A DNA stretch of 64,000 nucleotides from an uncultured Rubrobacteraceae bacterium (GCA_902806085.1 CADCVH010000073.1:22796-86795), one strand, 5' to 3'. Numbered from the stretch's first letter, positions 9,502 through 17,690 are shown. Made by a program: numbers and translations. Notes: generated by a model not told the origin, from the letters alone.

Positions 9502-10433
9502 GAGTTTCCTCCGTCCTTGTCTCTTCCGAGCACCTTCTCTGTCGTGGCGAAATGGACCTTCGCCACCTCCGCCAGCCCCTCCTCGCCCAACTCCTCGACC
9601 ACCCGGCGGGCGGCTTCGAGGACGTGCGTGGCCCCAAGGGGCAACTTGAACCCTACCTTACCGGAGAGCCGGTCCACCTCATCGAGCTGCCTCGCCCGCG
9701 CCACCACGGAGGCGGCCGCCACCGCCGCGTCGTCCTCCGCCCTGGGCCGCACCTCCAGGCGCACGCCGGCCGGGACCGACGGCCCCAGACGCGAGCGGGC
9801 GGACTTCGCGTACTGGTCCACTACCACGAGCTCTACCTCACTTGCAAGTTCACGGATGATCCCGGCGTCCACCTCGCCGAGCAGCTCGTTCACGTTGCCG
9901 GCCGCCCCCCGCCTGGCCTCGTACTCTCCGGGGCCGAGCACCACGACGCGGGCGTTCCCGGGACCGACGGCCTCGAGGACGCGCTCCGCCATCGCCCGTA
10001 CCCCTAGCACGCCCACCGTCTTGGAATCCCGCACCCCTATCTCGCGCAGCCTCTCCGCCACCTTGTCGCCGGTCACGCGCACCCCGGCCACGACCAGGGG
10101 GCCGAAGTAGTCCCCTTTGCCGGCCTCGTCGATCCCGAGCCGCGGCGTGCCAGACAACACGGGCCTGGGCCCGGCGGCCGGACCCGGACGACCCTCGCCG
10201 GCCTTTTTCCCGCCCGTCCTCCAGCCTTCGAGCGCCTCCCTCAACCTTGAGGCTTTACCCCCGGTAGACACCTTGCCCGTGCGGTAGACGTTGAGCTTCG
10301 CGGTCTCGCCGTTTCGGACGAGGTCGAACTGGGTTCCGTGGTCTATGGGGCGGCTGCCGGCGACCTTCGCGCCCTCGTCGTCGAGCAGGCGGCGCAGGCC
10401 GGCGGGGATGCGGTTGCGATCGTCCGGGCTCAA
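9498..10433 (-). CDS. rnhC: ribonuclease HIII
   Basis: Cleaves RNA in RNA/DNA hybrids. The N-terminal third (about residues 1-75) looks like the TBP-like substrate-binding domain of RNase HIII, ending KLNVYRTGKVSTGG. The catalytic domain opens with GIDEAGKGDYFGPLVVAGV, a signature that distinguishes HIII from HII. Further acidic residues are in RDSKTVG and LVVVDQYA, and near RPRAEDDAAV. I choose TTG at 10433 because it overlaps the acyP stop as TTGA; this gives 311 aa. RNase HIII is best known from Firmicutes, so its presence in an actinobacterium is notable. Confidence 0.9.
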   Translation of the reverse strand: MSPDDRNRIPAGLRRLLDDEGAKVAGSRPIDHGTQFDLVRNGETAKLNVYRTGKVSTGGKASRLREALEGWRTGGKKAGEGRPGPAAGPRPVLSGTPRLGIDEAGKGDYFGPLVVAGVRVTGDKVAERLREIGVRDSKTVGVLGVRAMAERVLEAVGPGNARVVVLGPGEYEARRGAAGNVNELLGEVDAGIIRELASEVELVVVDQYAKSARSRLGPSVPAGVRLEVRPRAEDDAAVAAASVVARARQLDEVDRLSGKVGFKLPLGATHVLEAARRVVEELGEEGLAEVAKVHFATTEKVLGRDKDGGNS

Positions 10434-10711
10434 CGGACCTCGAAGCCCGTCAGGTCTTCGCGGCCCGGCCCGAAGTCCGCGCTCACGTCCTCGACGGAGG
10501 CGTCCGGCGGGCCCTGCTCGCACCACCGGACCATCTCCCTGACCCCTTCCGAGGGGCCCTCGAAGACCGCCTCCACGGCGCCGTCCGGCGAGTTGCGCAC
10601 CCAGCCTGAGAGGCCGAGGCGCTCGGCGTTGCGGCGGGCAGAGTCCCGAAAGAACACGCCCTGCACCCGGCCCGTGACGCGTACGTCGGCCCGTTCTCGT
10701 TCGTCTTGCAC
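10430..10711 (-). CDS. acyP: acylphosphatase
   Basis: 93-residue acylphosphatase hydrolysing carboxyl-phosphate bonds. The signature VRVTGRVQGVFFRDSARR contains the catalytic Arg, and GWVRNSPDGAVEAVFEG contains the catalytic Asn and the second family motif. The GTG start at 10711 has GGAGG 8 nt upstream. It is the first gene of the minus-strand acyP-rnhC-ltaE-GNAT group, and its stop overlaps the rnhC TTG start. Confidence 0.93.
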   Translation of the reverse strand: MQDERERADVRVTGRVQGVFFRDSARRNAERLGLSGWVRNSPDGAVEAVFEGPSEGVREMVRWCEQGPPDASVEDVSADFGPGREDLTGFEVR

Positions 10712-10762
10712 GCTGCGTACCTCCGTAAGGTTCCTATCCTTTAGTGTGGGGCCGACCTCTGT

Positions 10763-10786
10763 TTGGGGGCCCCAACCCGATATGCT
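10763..10786 (+). promoter_or_regulatory. palindrome and -10 element upstream of the glycosyltransferase
   Basis: A 13-nt palindrome (TTGGGG-G-CCCCAA, 10763-10775) is followed by TATGCT at 10781-10786. Transcription from this -10 would start about 8 nt before the ATG at 10801, so the transcript would have almost no leader, and no Shine-Dalgarno is seen. The palindrome may be an operator; no regulator is evident nearby. Confidence 0.4.
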
Positions 10787-10800
10787 AGCCTAGAGCGGCT

Positions 10801-12360
10801 ATGGAGACAGAAGGGCGGGCGACGGACCGCGCGAGCGGGGGGGTACTGGGGGAGCGCACCGGCGGGGTGCTCCTTACCCTGGTCGTGCCGACGCGTAACG
10901 AGGCGGAGAACGTGGCGGGGCTGGTGGGCGGGCTGCGCGAGAGCCTCGCCGGCGTCGAGTACCGGGTCGTCTTCGTGGACGATTCCACCGACGGGACGCC
11001 CGAGGTGATCCGGGGCCTCGCGGAGGAGGACGGGCGGGTGGTCCTCGTCCACCGCGAGGGCGCCCAGCGGGAGGGAGGCCTCTCCACGGCGGTTACGACC
11101 GGGATAGAGCTGTTCTCCGGCGAGAGCGAGTTCACCTGCGTGATGGACGCGGACATGCAGCACCCACCGGAGAAGGTCAGGCAGATGCTGGAGGTCGCCC
11201 GCTCGGGCGAGGCGGACGTCGTGGTGGCGAGCCGGTACGCGCGCGGCGGAAGCTACGAGGGCCTAGCCGGCCGCACCCGGAGGGCCGTCTCCGTGGGGAC
11301 CAAGTACCTCGCCCAACTGGTCTTCAAGGAGGCGCGCAAGACCAGCGACCCGATGACCGGGTTCTTCCTCGTGCGCAACGGGTCGATCTCGGGCATCCAG
11401 TTCCGGCCGACGGGGTTCAAGGTCCTGCTGGAGATACTCGTGTGCGCACCGGAGCTACGGGTCGTCGAGGTGCCGTTCGGGTTCCAGGCGCGCAACGCGG
11501 GTGTCTCCAAGGCCAGCCTGCGCCAGGGCCTCGAGTACCTGACGCACATCCTCAGCCTCTTCTGGTACGTGCCGTCGGCCGGCCGTTTCTGGAAGTTCGC
11601 GCTCGTGGGGGCCTCCGGGGTGCTCGTCAACAGCGCCGTGCTCGTAACCCTCGCCGAAGTTTTCGACGCGCACAAGGTGATCGCCTGGATGTTCGCCGTG
11701 GGGCTCTCGATCTTGAGCAACTTCCTCCTGAACAACGCCTTTACCTGGCGCGACATCCGGCATTCGAGCCGCATCCACTTCCTCCTGCGCGGCGCCCTCG
11801 CCTACCCGGTCGCCGTCGTGGGCATCGGCGCGAACTTCGCGGTCTTCTACCCGCTCTTGAAGTACGTCTCGGACGAGTTTCCCTTTTACGTGATCTTCAA
11901 CCTCCTCGGCATCCTGGCCGCGACGGCCGTGAACTTCGTCCTCTCCTCACGCCTGGTCTTCAGGCCCTCCCTGCCAAAGAACCTCGACCCCCACGCCCCC
12001 CCGAGACAGGTCGCAGAAGAGATGCGCCGCGAGCTCAAGGCCGACCGGGTCGTCCTCGTCGCCGCCCCCGGCCTCTCCCCCCTGGACGCAGACGCCCACG
12101 CCCTAACCCCCGCGGACCGCGGCGTGATCCAGCTAGTGACGGACACAGCCCAGCCCACCCTCACGGTGACCGGCCCCCGCCGCCTCCCCCAGGCCCGCAC
12201 CAACGCCCGCTGGACCAACTCCCTCGCCGTCCCCGTACTCCGGGGCAACCAACCCGTCGGCGTGGTCTACGCCACCCGCCGCTCGACCGAACCTTTTACC
12301 GAGGAAGACCTCCACTGGCTCACCGCCCACACCAGCACCGCCGCGCCACTGTTCGAATAG
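10801..12360 (+). CDS. GT2 glycosyltransferase - GtrA - GAF-like fusion protein
   Basis: Three-part protein of 519 residues. Residues about 20-250 are a GT2 domain of the dolichyl/polyprenyl-phosphate sugar transferase type (VVPTRNEAENV, VVFVDDSTDGT, acidic motif MDADMQHPPEK). Residues about 262-395 are a GtrA-like four-helix membrane domain beginning FWKFALVGASGVLVNS. The last 120 residues are soluble and look GAF-like (LAVPVLRGNQPVGVVYATRR, FTEEDLHWLTAH). GT2-GtrA fusions are known as lipid-linked sugar donors or flippases; the GAF-like tail is unusual. Codon use stays uniform across the junctions, which argues against a sequencing fusion. Confidence 0.88.
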   Translation: METEGRATDRASGGVLGERTGGVLLTLVVPTRNEAENVAGLVGGLRESLAGVEYRVVFVDDSTDGTPEVIRGLAEEDGRVVLVHREGAQREGGLSTAVTTGIELFSGESEFTCVMDADMQHPPEKVRQMLEVARSGEADVVVASRYARGGSYEGLAGRTRRAVSVGTKYLAQLVFKEARKTSDPMTGFFLVRNGSISGIQFRPTGFKVLLEILVCAPELRVVEVPFGFQARNAGVSKASLRQGLEYLTHILSLFWYVPSAGRFWKFALVGASGVLVNSAVLVTLAEVFDAHKVIAWMFAVGLSILSNFLLNNAFTWRDIRHSSRIHFLLRGALAYPVAVVGIGANFAVFYPLLKYVSDEFPFYVIFNLLGILAATAVNFVLSSRLVFRPSLPKNLDPHAPPRQVAEEMRRELKADRVVLVAAPGLSPLDADAHALTPADRGVIQLVTDTAQPTLTVTGPRRLPQARTNARWTNSLAVPVLRGNQPVGVVYATRRSTEPFTEEDLHWLTAHTSTAAPLFE

Positions 12361-12363
12361 CAC

Positions 12364-12381
12364 GCCGGCTACGCCGGCTTT
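12364..12381 (+). terminator. hairpin terminator after the GT2 fusion gene
   Basis: GCCGGC-TAC-GCCGGC followed by TTT begins 4 nt after the stop codon. It is a short GC stem with a 3-nt loop and a minimal T tract. It also belongs to the repeat-rich stretch that follows. Confidence 0.45.
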
Positions 12382-12645
12382 CGGCACGCACCAGCCTTCG
12401 GCTTCCGCTCTTAGTACGCCACGGTAACCGCCTCCGCTTTCAGCATTTCGGCCTTGATCCCTTCAAGGCCCACCCGGCCACACGGGAAAAACCCTCCCAG
12501 CAGCATCGTTTCGGAGATGCGCTCGTCCCCCTTACCTGCCGCCGTCCACCTTCAAGCCGAAGCCGCCTGAATGCGCCGTGCTGAAAGCCTCCGAAAGAGG
12601 CGTGCTGAAAGGAGCGAAGCCGAAGCGCGCTAAACGACGTGGCGC
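12364..12645. repeat. cluster of degenerate interspersed repeats
   Basis: This non-coding stretch holds several imperfect copies of one unit. The copy at 12412-12450 matches 26723-26761 at about 30 of 39 positions, with CGCCTCCGCTTTC exact. A copy in inverted orientation lies around 12605-12640 (GAGCGAAGCCGAAGCGCGCTAA on the plus strand). CGTGCTGAAAG occurs twice, at about 12577 and 12601. Oppositely oriented copies could fold into a long RNA hairpin. Confidence 0.5.
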
Positions 12646-13013
12646 CCCGGCGACGGATCGCCGGGACGCCCGGCTCGATTCCTCCTCCCAGGGAACCGTA
12701 GACCGGGCCCTACCACCCCTCCCGACCGGTAGAGCCCTGAACGAACCCCGTCTCAACCCAAGCTTTACACCGAGCCTCCGGGTCACGGGATTCGCCCGGG
12801 GGATTATTAGCACCCCGCCCGACGCCACGCAACACCGGTTAATCCTTATACTTAAGCCAAAACACCGATGTTTTGACCCCGCATGCACGAGATGTTCTTT
12901 GAGTCGGCAACCACGACACAACATCTTGCTACTCGACCAAAACCACAGGATGACCTCGGACTAACATGAACTTCCAGTCGAGGTTTATACACGTCGAAGG
13001 TGCCCTTTGGCCG
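12646..13013. other. intergenic region, lower GC
   Basis: No convincing gene. A 128-codon open frame at 12578-12964 has no family features and unnatural composition. From about 12835 to 12965 the DNA is clearly more AT-rich than its surroundings and contains a 7-bp hairpin CAAAACA-CCGA-TGTTTTG at 12858-12875. The flanking genes converge here, so the region may hold terminators or an unseen small RNA. Confidence 0.35.
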
Positions 13014-13907
13014 CTACCTCGTGGGATGGTCCTCGGGGGCGTCGTGTGTTGGGATCGACAACACGTGGCGGCGTTCGGAGGCCACGAGCCTGAACCCGGC
13101 GTTTCGGAGAAGGGGGGCGGAGGTGGCCGCGTTTGCCTTGGTCAGGGCCAGCGTGGCGCCGAGGGCGTGGGCGAGTCGGCACCTCCCGGCTACCAGGGCG
13201 CGGTAGGCGCCCCGTCTTCTGTGCTCCGCGAGCGTTCCGGCTCCCCACAGCCGCACCGTTTCGCCGACGACCTCCGCCCCGGCGGTCGCGACGGCCCTAT
13301 CGTCCCCGTGCGCCGGGTCTTGCGCGAAGGCCAGGAACCGGAGCGCGCAAGCGCCGTCTTTGGCCGCGTCCGGTCCGGGCTTCCGGTGCTTCAGGCCCTC
13401 GATGCCGCCCAGGTAGGCGTGGATCTCCGGCTCCACGAGAACCGAGGGGTTAGGAAAGACGCGGGACTCGACCGCGTGGGCGGCCCGGAGCCCCGCCTCG
13501 TCGCGGGCCAGGTCTACGCGCACGTCGGCGGGAAGGTCGAGCCGGGGGAGCCTCGGCTGCGGGCCGTCGCCCAGTTCGAAGGCGAGGACCTCGAGGTCTT
13601 CGGTCTTCTCGAAGCCCCGGCGCGAGAGGAGGGCATCCATGAAGGGTGGGGAGACGGCGTCGCCGGTGTGCCATACGAGCCGTCCCCCGCCGGACGCCCG
13701 GAGCTCTTCTACCGTCTCCAGGATCAGGGCCTCCGCCCGATCCCGCGCCGGCCACGAGCGCCACACGCGGCTCGTGCCCCGGCGTCCGGGCGGGTGGACC
13801 AGGAGACGCTCACCGTCCTCCACGAGGGTGCCGGCGGCCGGGACGTGCACCCAGCGCTCCGACTCTCGCAGGACTGCTTCGTCCGTGCACCTTTGCGTGG
13901 CTCCCAC
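13014..13907 (-). CDS. GNAT family N-acetyltransferase
   Basis: 297-residue protein. The C-terminal half (about 150-290) carries the GNAT fold with acetyl-CoA loop TLAEHRRRGAYRALVAGRCRLA and the late motif LRNAGFRLVASER. The N-terminal half (about 1-145) looks like a second, degenerate GNAT-like domain, giving the tandem arrangement common in actinobacteria. A TTG or ATG close to the track start cannot be told apart. It lies next to another GNAT on the same strand with a 42-nt gap. Substrate unknown. Confidence 0.8.
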   Translation of the reverse strand: MGATQRCTDEAVLRESERWVHVPAAGTLVEDGERLLVHPPGRRGTSRVWRSWPARDRAEALILETVEELRASGGGRLVWHTGDAVSPPFMDALLSRRGFEKTEDLEVLAFELGDGPQPRLPRLDLPADVRVDLARDEAGLRAAHAVESRVFPNPSVLVEPEIHAYLGGIEGLKHRKPGPDAAKDGACALRFLAFAQDPAHGDDRAVATAGAEVVGETVRLWGAGTLAEHRRRGAYRALVAGRCRLAHALGATLALTKANAATSAPLLRNAGFRLVASERRHVLSIPTHDAPEDHPTR

Positions 13908-13949
13908 GCGGTTAGCCTAGCGGACGCGGCCGGTCGGGACAGGCACTCT

Positions 13950-14531
13950 TCACCCAGACCCGTCGAGGTCTTCCCGGATCATCGAGAAGATCAGGGTGTT
14001 GCGGGGGGTGCCGTCGGTGCCGACGGAGTCGTTGCGCAGCTCCCCTTCCAGCCGGAAGCCCGCGCGCTCGGCGACCCTGGCGCTGGGACGGTTCAGGGGA
14101 TCGCACCGGATCTCCACGCGTTGGGCGCCGAGGACGCCGAAGGCGAAGGCGGAGATTCCGCGCACCGCCTCTGTGGTGTAACCCCGGTCGGCGAAAGGCG
14201 TGCGGCACCAGTAGCCGATCTCGAACTTCGGGACCGACCAGTCGATGTGGTGCAGCCCGCTGCTTCCGACGAGGGTCCCGGTCCCCCTGAGAAACAGGTG
14301 CATCCGGAGCTCGGTCCTCTCCAGAAAGCGGACCCGCGCCTGACGCGCGCTCGCCTCCGAGTCATCCACCGTCCCGTGCTCCCGCGGCCAGGGCATCCAG
14401 GGCAGCAGCTCGTCCATCGACTCCCTGACGGCCGCGTGCAATTCGGGGCCGTCGCCGGGCATCGGTGAGCGGACGGTGAGCCGCTCCGTCTCGAGCTCGT
14501 CCGCAAAGTCTTTGAGTATCGGTGGCCGCAA
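13950..14531 (-). CDS. RimJ/RimL-type GNAT acetyltransferase
   Basis: 193-residue acetyltransferase of the ribosomal-protein-alanine type. LETERLTVRSPMPGDGPEL is the standard N-terminal strand-helix of this subfamily. LGVLGAQRVEIRCDPLNRPSARVAERAGFRLEGELRN (in part) gives the family's late motifs, with R-x-x-A-x-R-A-G-F. These enzymes acetylate N-terminal amines or amino sugars; the true target is unknown. The start at 14531 gives a complete N-terminus. Confidence 0.88.
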   Translation of the reverse strand: MRPPILKDFADELETERLTVRSPMPGDGPELHAAVRESMDELLPWMPWPREHGTVDDSEASARQARVRFLERTELRMHLFLRGTGTLVGSSGLHHIDWSVPKFEIGYWCRTPFADRGYTTEAVRGISAFAFGVLGAQRVEIRCDPLNRPSARVAERAGFRLEGELRNDSVGTDGTPRNTLIFSMIREDLDGSG

Positions 14532-14701
14532 GCCTCATCCCCCCTCCGTTTATTCCAGCATACACGCGACGGACAAGCCTTTCGCGCTGGGTCGAAAGCT
14601 TCGGCCCCGGGGAACCCGCCTCGCCAGAACATCGTGTCCGTCAGACCCCGCACGGGAAGTACACGGCGCACCTGCCCGCTGGCCCGGACCGCTCGGCGCT
14701 T

Positions 14702-14714
14702 TATACTAAGGTCA
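14702..14714 (+). promoter_or_regulatory. -10 element implying a leaderless transcript
   Basis: TATACT at 14702-14707 ends 6 nt before the ATG at 14714. Transcription would therefore begin at or next to the start codon, and there is no Shine-Dalgarno. This is the classic layout of actinobacterial leaderless mRNAs. No good -35 is visible. Confidence 0.6.
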
Positions 14715-15538
14715 TGAGGCCCGTGTGTTTTCTGACGGATTTTGGGCTCGCCGACGACTTTGTCGGCACGTGCAAAGGCGTGATGCTCGGCGTCGCGCCG
14801 GGGCTGACCATCGTGGACCTTACGCACGAGGTGCCCAGCTTCGAGGTGGAGGCGGGGGCCGAGATCCTGCAGCACGCTACCCGCTACATGCCGCCGCAAA
14901 CGGTCTACCTGGCCGTGATAGACCCCGGCGTCGGAACGGGCCGCCGCGCCCTCGTCCTGAGAACCGGCACCGAGGCGCTGCTTGTCGGGCCGGACAACGG
15001 CCTGCTTCTCCCGGCGGCCAACTCCTTGGGCGGCGTCCTGGAAGCGGTGGTTCTCACAAACCCCGACTACCAGGTCCACCCCGTCTCGAACACGTTCCAC
15101 GGACGCGACGTCTTCGCCCCGGCGGCCGCCTACCTCGCCTCGGGAACCCCGCTCGGGGAGCTCGGACAGACGGTGGATTCTTCCTCCCTCATGCGCCTCG
15201 ACGAGATACGGCCGTCCCGGGAACAGGGCGAGGCGCTTGAGGCCGGCATCATCTCCATCGACCGTTTCGGCAACGCCAGGCTCTCGCTCATGCAGGAAGA
15301 ATCCGGGCTCGAATACGGCGACGTCCTGCAGGTCGACACCGGAGACGGACAAATGTTCGTTCGCTACGTGGAGACCTTCGGCTCTTCCAACGCGGGGGAA
15401 CTGGTCATCGTGCCGGACTCTCACTGGCGTCTGAGCCTCTCGATCAACAAGGGAAACGCCTCCCAGGCGCTCGGCCTGAGGGTGGGAAACCGGGTGCGAT
15501 TGCTTCCCCCGGAGGATCCGGCCGGTGCCGGTGTCTGA
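14714..15538 (+). CDS. SAM hydroxide adenosyltransferase (DUF62 / chlorinase-fluorinase family)
   Basis: 274-residue member of the DUF62 family, which typically hydrolyses S-adenosylmethionine to adenosine and methionine; halogenases are the rare variants. It opens FLTDFGLADDFVGTCKGVMLG with the conserved Asp residues of the SAM site. It has IDPGVGTGRRALVLRTG and GPDNGLLLPAA in the core. The C-terminal domain has IDRFGNARLS, matching the FGN segment of the family. The halogenase-specific insertion is not apparent, so hydrolase is the better guess. The ATG at 14714 is supported by a -10 element just upstream. Confidence 0.9.
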   Translation: MRPVCFLTDFGLADDFVGTCKGVMLGVAPGLTIVDLTHEVPSFEVEAGAEILQHATRYMPPQTVYLAVIDPGVGTGRRALVLRTGTEALLVGPDNGLLLPAANSLGGVLEAVVLTNPDYQVHPVSNTFHGRDVFAPAAAYLASGTPLGELGQTVDSSSLMRLDEIRPSREQGEALEAGIISIDRFGNARLSLMQEESGLEYGDVLQVDTGDGQMFVRYVETFGSSNAGELVIVPDSHWRLSLSINKGNASQALGLRVGNRVRLLPPEDPAGAGV

Positions 15539-16259
15539 TCCCGCAAACGGGGGAGCACCGGGGCCCCCGTCCCTCACGCCCCAGGCCCGGCGCCGGGTCG
15601 TGCGGGCCGCGGCGCTGCGCCCGCTGAACGTCCTCGTCCTCGTAATCGGCGCCGTCTTCTTCGCCGCGACCCTGGCCTGGTGGTTGGTGCCGCTTACCCT
15701 CGCGACCTACGCCGCCCTTGTCTTTCTGGGGGCCTCGGACCCGATCCTCCAGCGGCGGACCCTCGGCCTCCAAGCGCCTGTTATAGATCAAGCCCAAGAC
15801 GTTTCCCCGGAGCGCCGCGCCCGGTGGCTACCCCGGGGCGAGGTCCGGCAAAAGGTTGATGCCGCGCTCGCGGAGTACCGTAAGGTAGTGGCGGCCATAG
15901 AAGTCTCCGACGACGTTACCCGGGCCGTCCTCGAAGACACCATACCAAGGCTACACGCCACCGCCGACCGGCTCGTCGACGTCGCCCTTCAGAGGGAAAA
16001 GGCGGCGGAGACCGTTCGCGACTTGCGCGAAAAGCCCGGGGCCGGCACGAGGTCGGACGACCTTCGACGGCTGCAGACGCGGGTAGACGAGGCGGATGCG
16101 GAGATCTCGGCGACCCACGAAGAACTGCTCGACCTACGCGCCAAGGTGGTCAGGATCTCCATAGACACGGACGATGCCCGCAAGGCGGACGCCCTCAACG
16201 CTTCCCTGGACGAGCTGAACGCGCGCTTAGAAGCCCTCGGCGACATGACCTCTCCCTAA
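15525..16259 (+). CDS. membrane-anchored coiled-coil protein
   Basis: Unrecognised 244-residue protein. A hydrophobic hairpin (about residues 27-72, VLVLVIGAVFFAATLAWWLV and a second helix) is followed by a long charged alpha-helical region (about 95-240) with heptad-like Leu/Ala spacing. The GTG at 15525 lies inside the end of the upstream gene (14-nt overlap) with GGAGG 9 nt upstream, suggesting co-translation with the SAM hydrolase. A GTG at 15531 is an alternative. No function assigned. Confidence 0.75.
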   Translation: MPVSDPANGGAPGPPSLTPQARRRVVRAAALRPLNVLVLVIGAVFFAATLAWWLVPLTLATYAALVFLGASDPILQRRTLGLQAPVIDQAQDVSPERRARWLPRGEVRQKVDAALAEYRKVVAAIEVSDDVTRAVLEDTIPRLHATADRLVDVALQREKAAETVRDLREKPGAGTRSDDLRRLQTRVDEADAEISATHEELLDLRAKVVRISIDTDDARKADALNASLDELNARLEALGDMTSP

Positions 16260-16297
16260 ACGGAAAATTTAGGGAAACCCGGGGCCCGATCCGTTAC

Positions 16298-16317
16298 GCC
16301 CCCGACGTGCCGGGGGC
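16298..16317. terminator. GC hairpin between convergent genes
   Basis: GCCCCCG-ACGTGC-CGGGGGC forms a 7-bp perfect stem with a 6-nt loop about 40 nt past the coiled-coil gene stop. There is no T tract, so it is a weak or bidirectional terminator candidate. Confidence 0.4.
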
Positions 16318-16341
16318 TGAGTGACGGAAGGATCCCACGCG

Positions 16342-16369
16342 AAATCGCGCGCGGCAAATCGCGCGCGGC
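16342..16369. repeat. perfect tandem 14-mer
   Basis: AAATCGCGCGCGGC occurs twice head to tail with no mismatch (16342-16355 and 16356-16369). It lies in the non-coding stretch 16260-16593, which otherwise shows no gene. Confidence 0.6.
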
Positions 16370-16593
16370 AGGAACGAAGGCCAACGCCAACTCTAAGCTA
16401 TCCCCAAGCGAGAGTGGCCGGAGCGCCCGTTTTGCGCATCGGTCACGCGTGGAGAAGCTGGCGCGCTTCAGGGGTCCGTGTCGTTATAAGGGTACGGTTT
16501 TTGTATGAGAGAACGGCCGAGGCACGCCGGCCTCGAAAAGCGGCGTCGCGCTGTTTGGCCGGAGGTCGGTCGTGGTTGGCGAAGGCGTTTCTG

Positions 16594-17133
16594 CTAGGCC
16601 GAGCTTGCCCGCCAACCGCGACCGTCGTTGTCCTCTTCGAGGACCTCCGGCTGGGGCGTTGGACGATGCACGGGAACGCCGCTGAGCTCCTGCCTGGACT
16701 CTTCCACGGAGACCAACGAGTCCTGGAACCAATCCTCCAGCTGGCCCATCACGCGGTCCCTGTACACCTCGGAGCCGCTTGCGACCTCCTCGGCGTACCG
16801 CTCGGCGCCGTCCGTGATCTCCCCCGCCCGACGCTCCGCGCGACGGCAGAGCTCGGTCTCGGGGACCATGGCGTTGGCCCGGTGGTGGGCCTCCTCCACT
16901 ATGCGTCTGCCTTCCTCCTCCGCGGAGGCGACCATGACGCCGCACTCCCGCCGAAGGGCCTCGGCCTCGGCCAACTCGCGCGGCAGAGAAGCCCTGAGCT
17001 CATCTAGCATCACGAGCAGATCCGACCGGTCGACGACGGCCCGTCCTTTACGCATCGGCACCCCGGATGCGTCTTGAACGATCGCCTCTAACTCGTCCAA
17101 AACCCCACTGATGTACTGCATGTCTTCTCTCAT
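16594..17133 (-). CDS. DivIVA/Rv2927c-like coiled-coil protein
   Basis: 179-residue, strongly helical, highly charged protein. The N-terminus (YISGVLDELEAIVQDASGVP) and the following DLLVMLDELRASLPREL resemble small actinobacterial coiled-coil proteins such as mycobacterial Rv2927c. That group is distantly related to DivIVA and to ATP synthase b subunits. The middle has long EEEGRRIVEEAHHRA heptad runs, and the C-terminus GQLEDWFQDSLVSVEESRQEL is also family-like. A role at the septum or cell pole is only inference. ATG 17133 is used; ATG 17121 is possible. Confidence 0.8.
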   Translation of the reverse strand: MREDMQYISGVLDELEAIVQDASGVPMRKGRAVVDRSDLLVMLDELRASLPRELAEAEALRRECGVMVASAEEEGRRIVEEAHHRANAMVPETELCRRAERRAGEITDGAERYAEEVASGSEVYRDRVMGQLEDWFQDSLVSVEESRQELSGVPVHRPTPQPEVLEEDNDGRGWRASSA

Positions 17134-17690
17134 GGGGGCAACCCTAGCACGCCCCTTTGGACTACGCTAGCCTTTCTGAAAGTATTTTTTGCTGCTCTAC
17201 CTCATTCTCAGGTTTAATTTTATCTTAGGGTTAAGTGCAAGTCTTCTACCGATGTTCGGCCACGCGGTCCGCGGCACCTCCCGCGGACTTTTGTGCTTTA
17301 GAATGGCGGCTCGTGCAGTTATCCACAGGCAGAAGCGTGGTATTGCAAGGTTCAACCGCGCCGCCAGAGTGGATTGAAGCGGGTGTAGAGGGCCCCGTTT
17401 GCGATGCACCGCGCCCGTCTTGCGCGACGGCCGCCGGCTGGCGGGAGTGATGCGGCCCAAGAGGTTTTAGGGCGGTGATCTCCGGGGCGAAACCTGGCGG
17501 ATGCGCATGGTTCCTGCGCCGGACCGGGCTTGTACGAAGGCCGTTTCGCCTCGCCGGAATCCCAAGCTGCGAGGGGAGGCGGCAGAGCTTTCCGCGCCCG
17601 AAGTCGGGCGGGACGGGCGGCGATGCTGCGGATGCCCGTGGCGACGCGTGCGGTGCTGCGCCGGCGGACGGGATCTCGTAAAACCCCGGG
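17134..17690. other. intergenic region with an AT-rich tract and a DnaA-box-like site
   Basis: About 560 nt with no supported gene. 17160-17240 is AT-rich (runs of T, TTTAATTTTATC) and could carry the promoter of the coiled-coil gene on the minus strand. TTATCCACA at 17319-17327 matches the DnaA-box consensus exactly but is solitary. The segment 17380-17690 is GC-rich and shows no coding signal on either strand. Confidence 0.4.

Noticed and set aside
12578..12964. A 128-codon coding region after the GT2 fusion gene.
   Set aside because: It begins inside the repeat cluster, has no ribosome binding site, and the translated composition is random.
16321..17007. A 228-codon plus-strand gene starting at 16321.
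   Set aside because: Most of it is antisense to the coiled-coil gene at 16594-17133, and its upstream part covers the tandem repeat and non-coding DNA.
17319..17327. A replication origin at the DnaA box.
   Set aside because: There is a single box, no dnaA, dnaN or parAB nearby, and no DnaA-box cluster.
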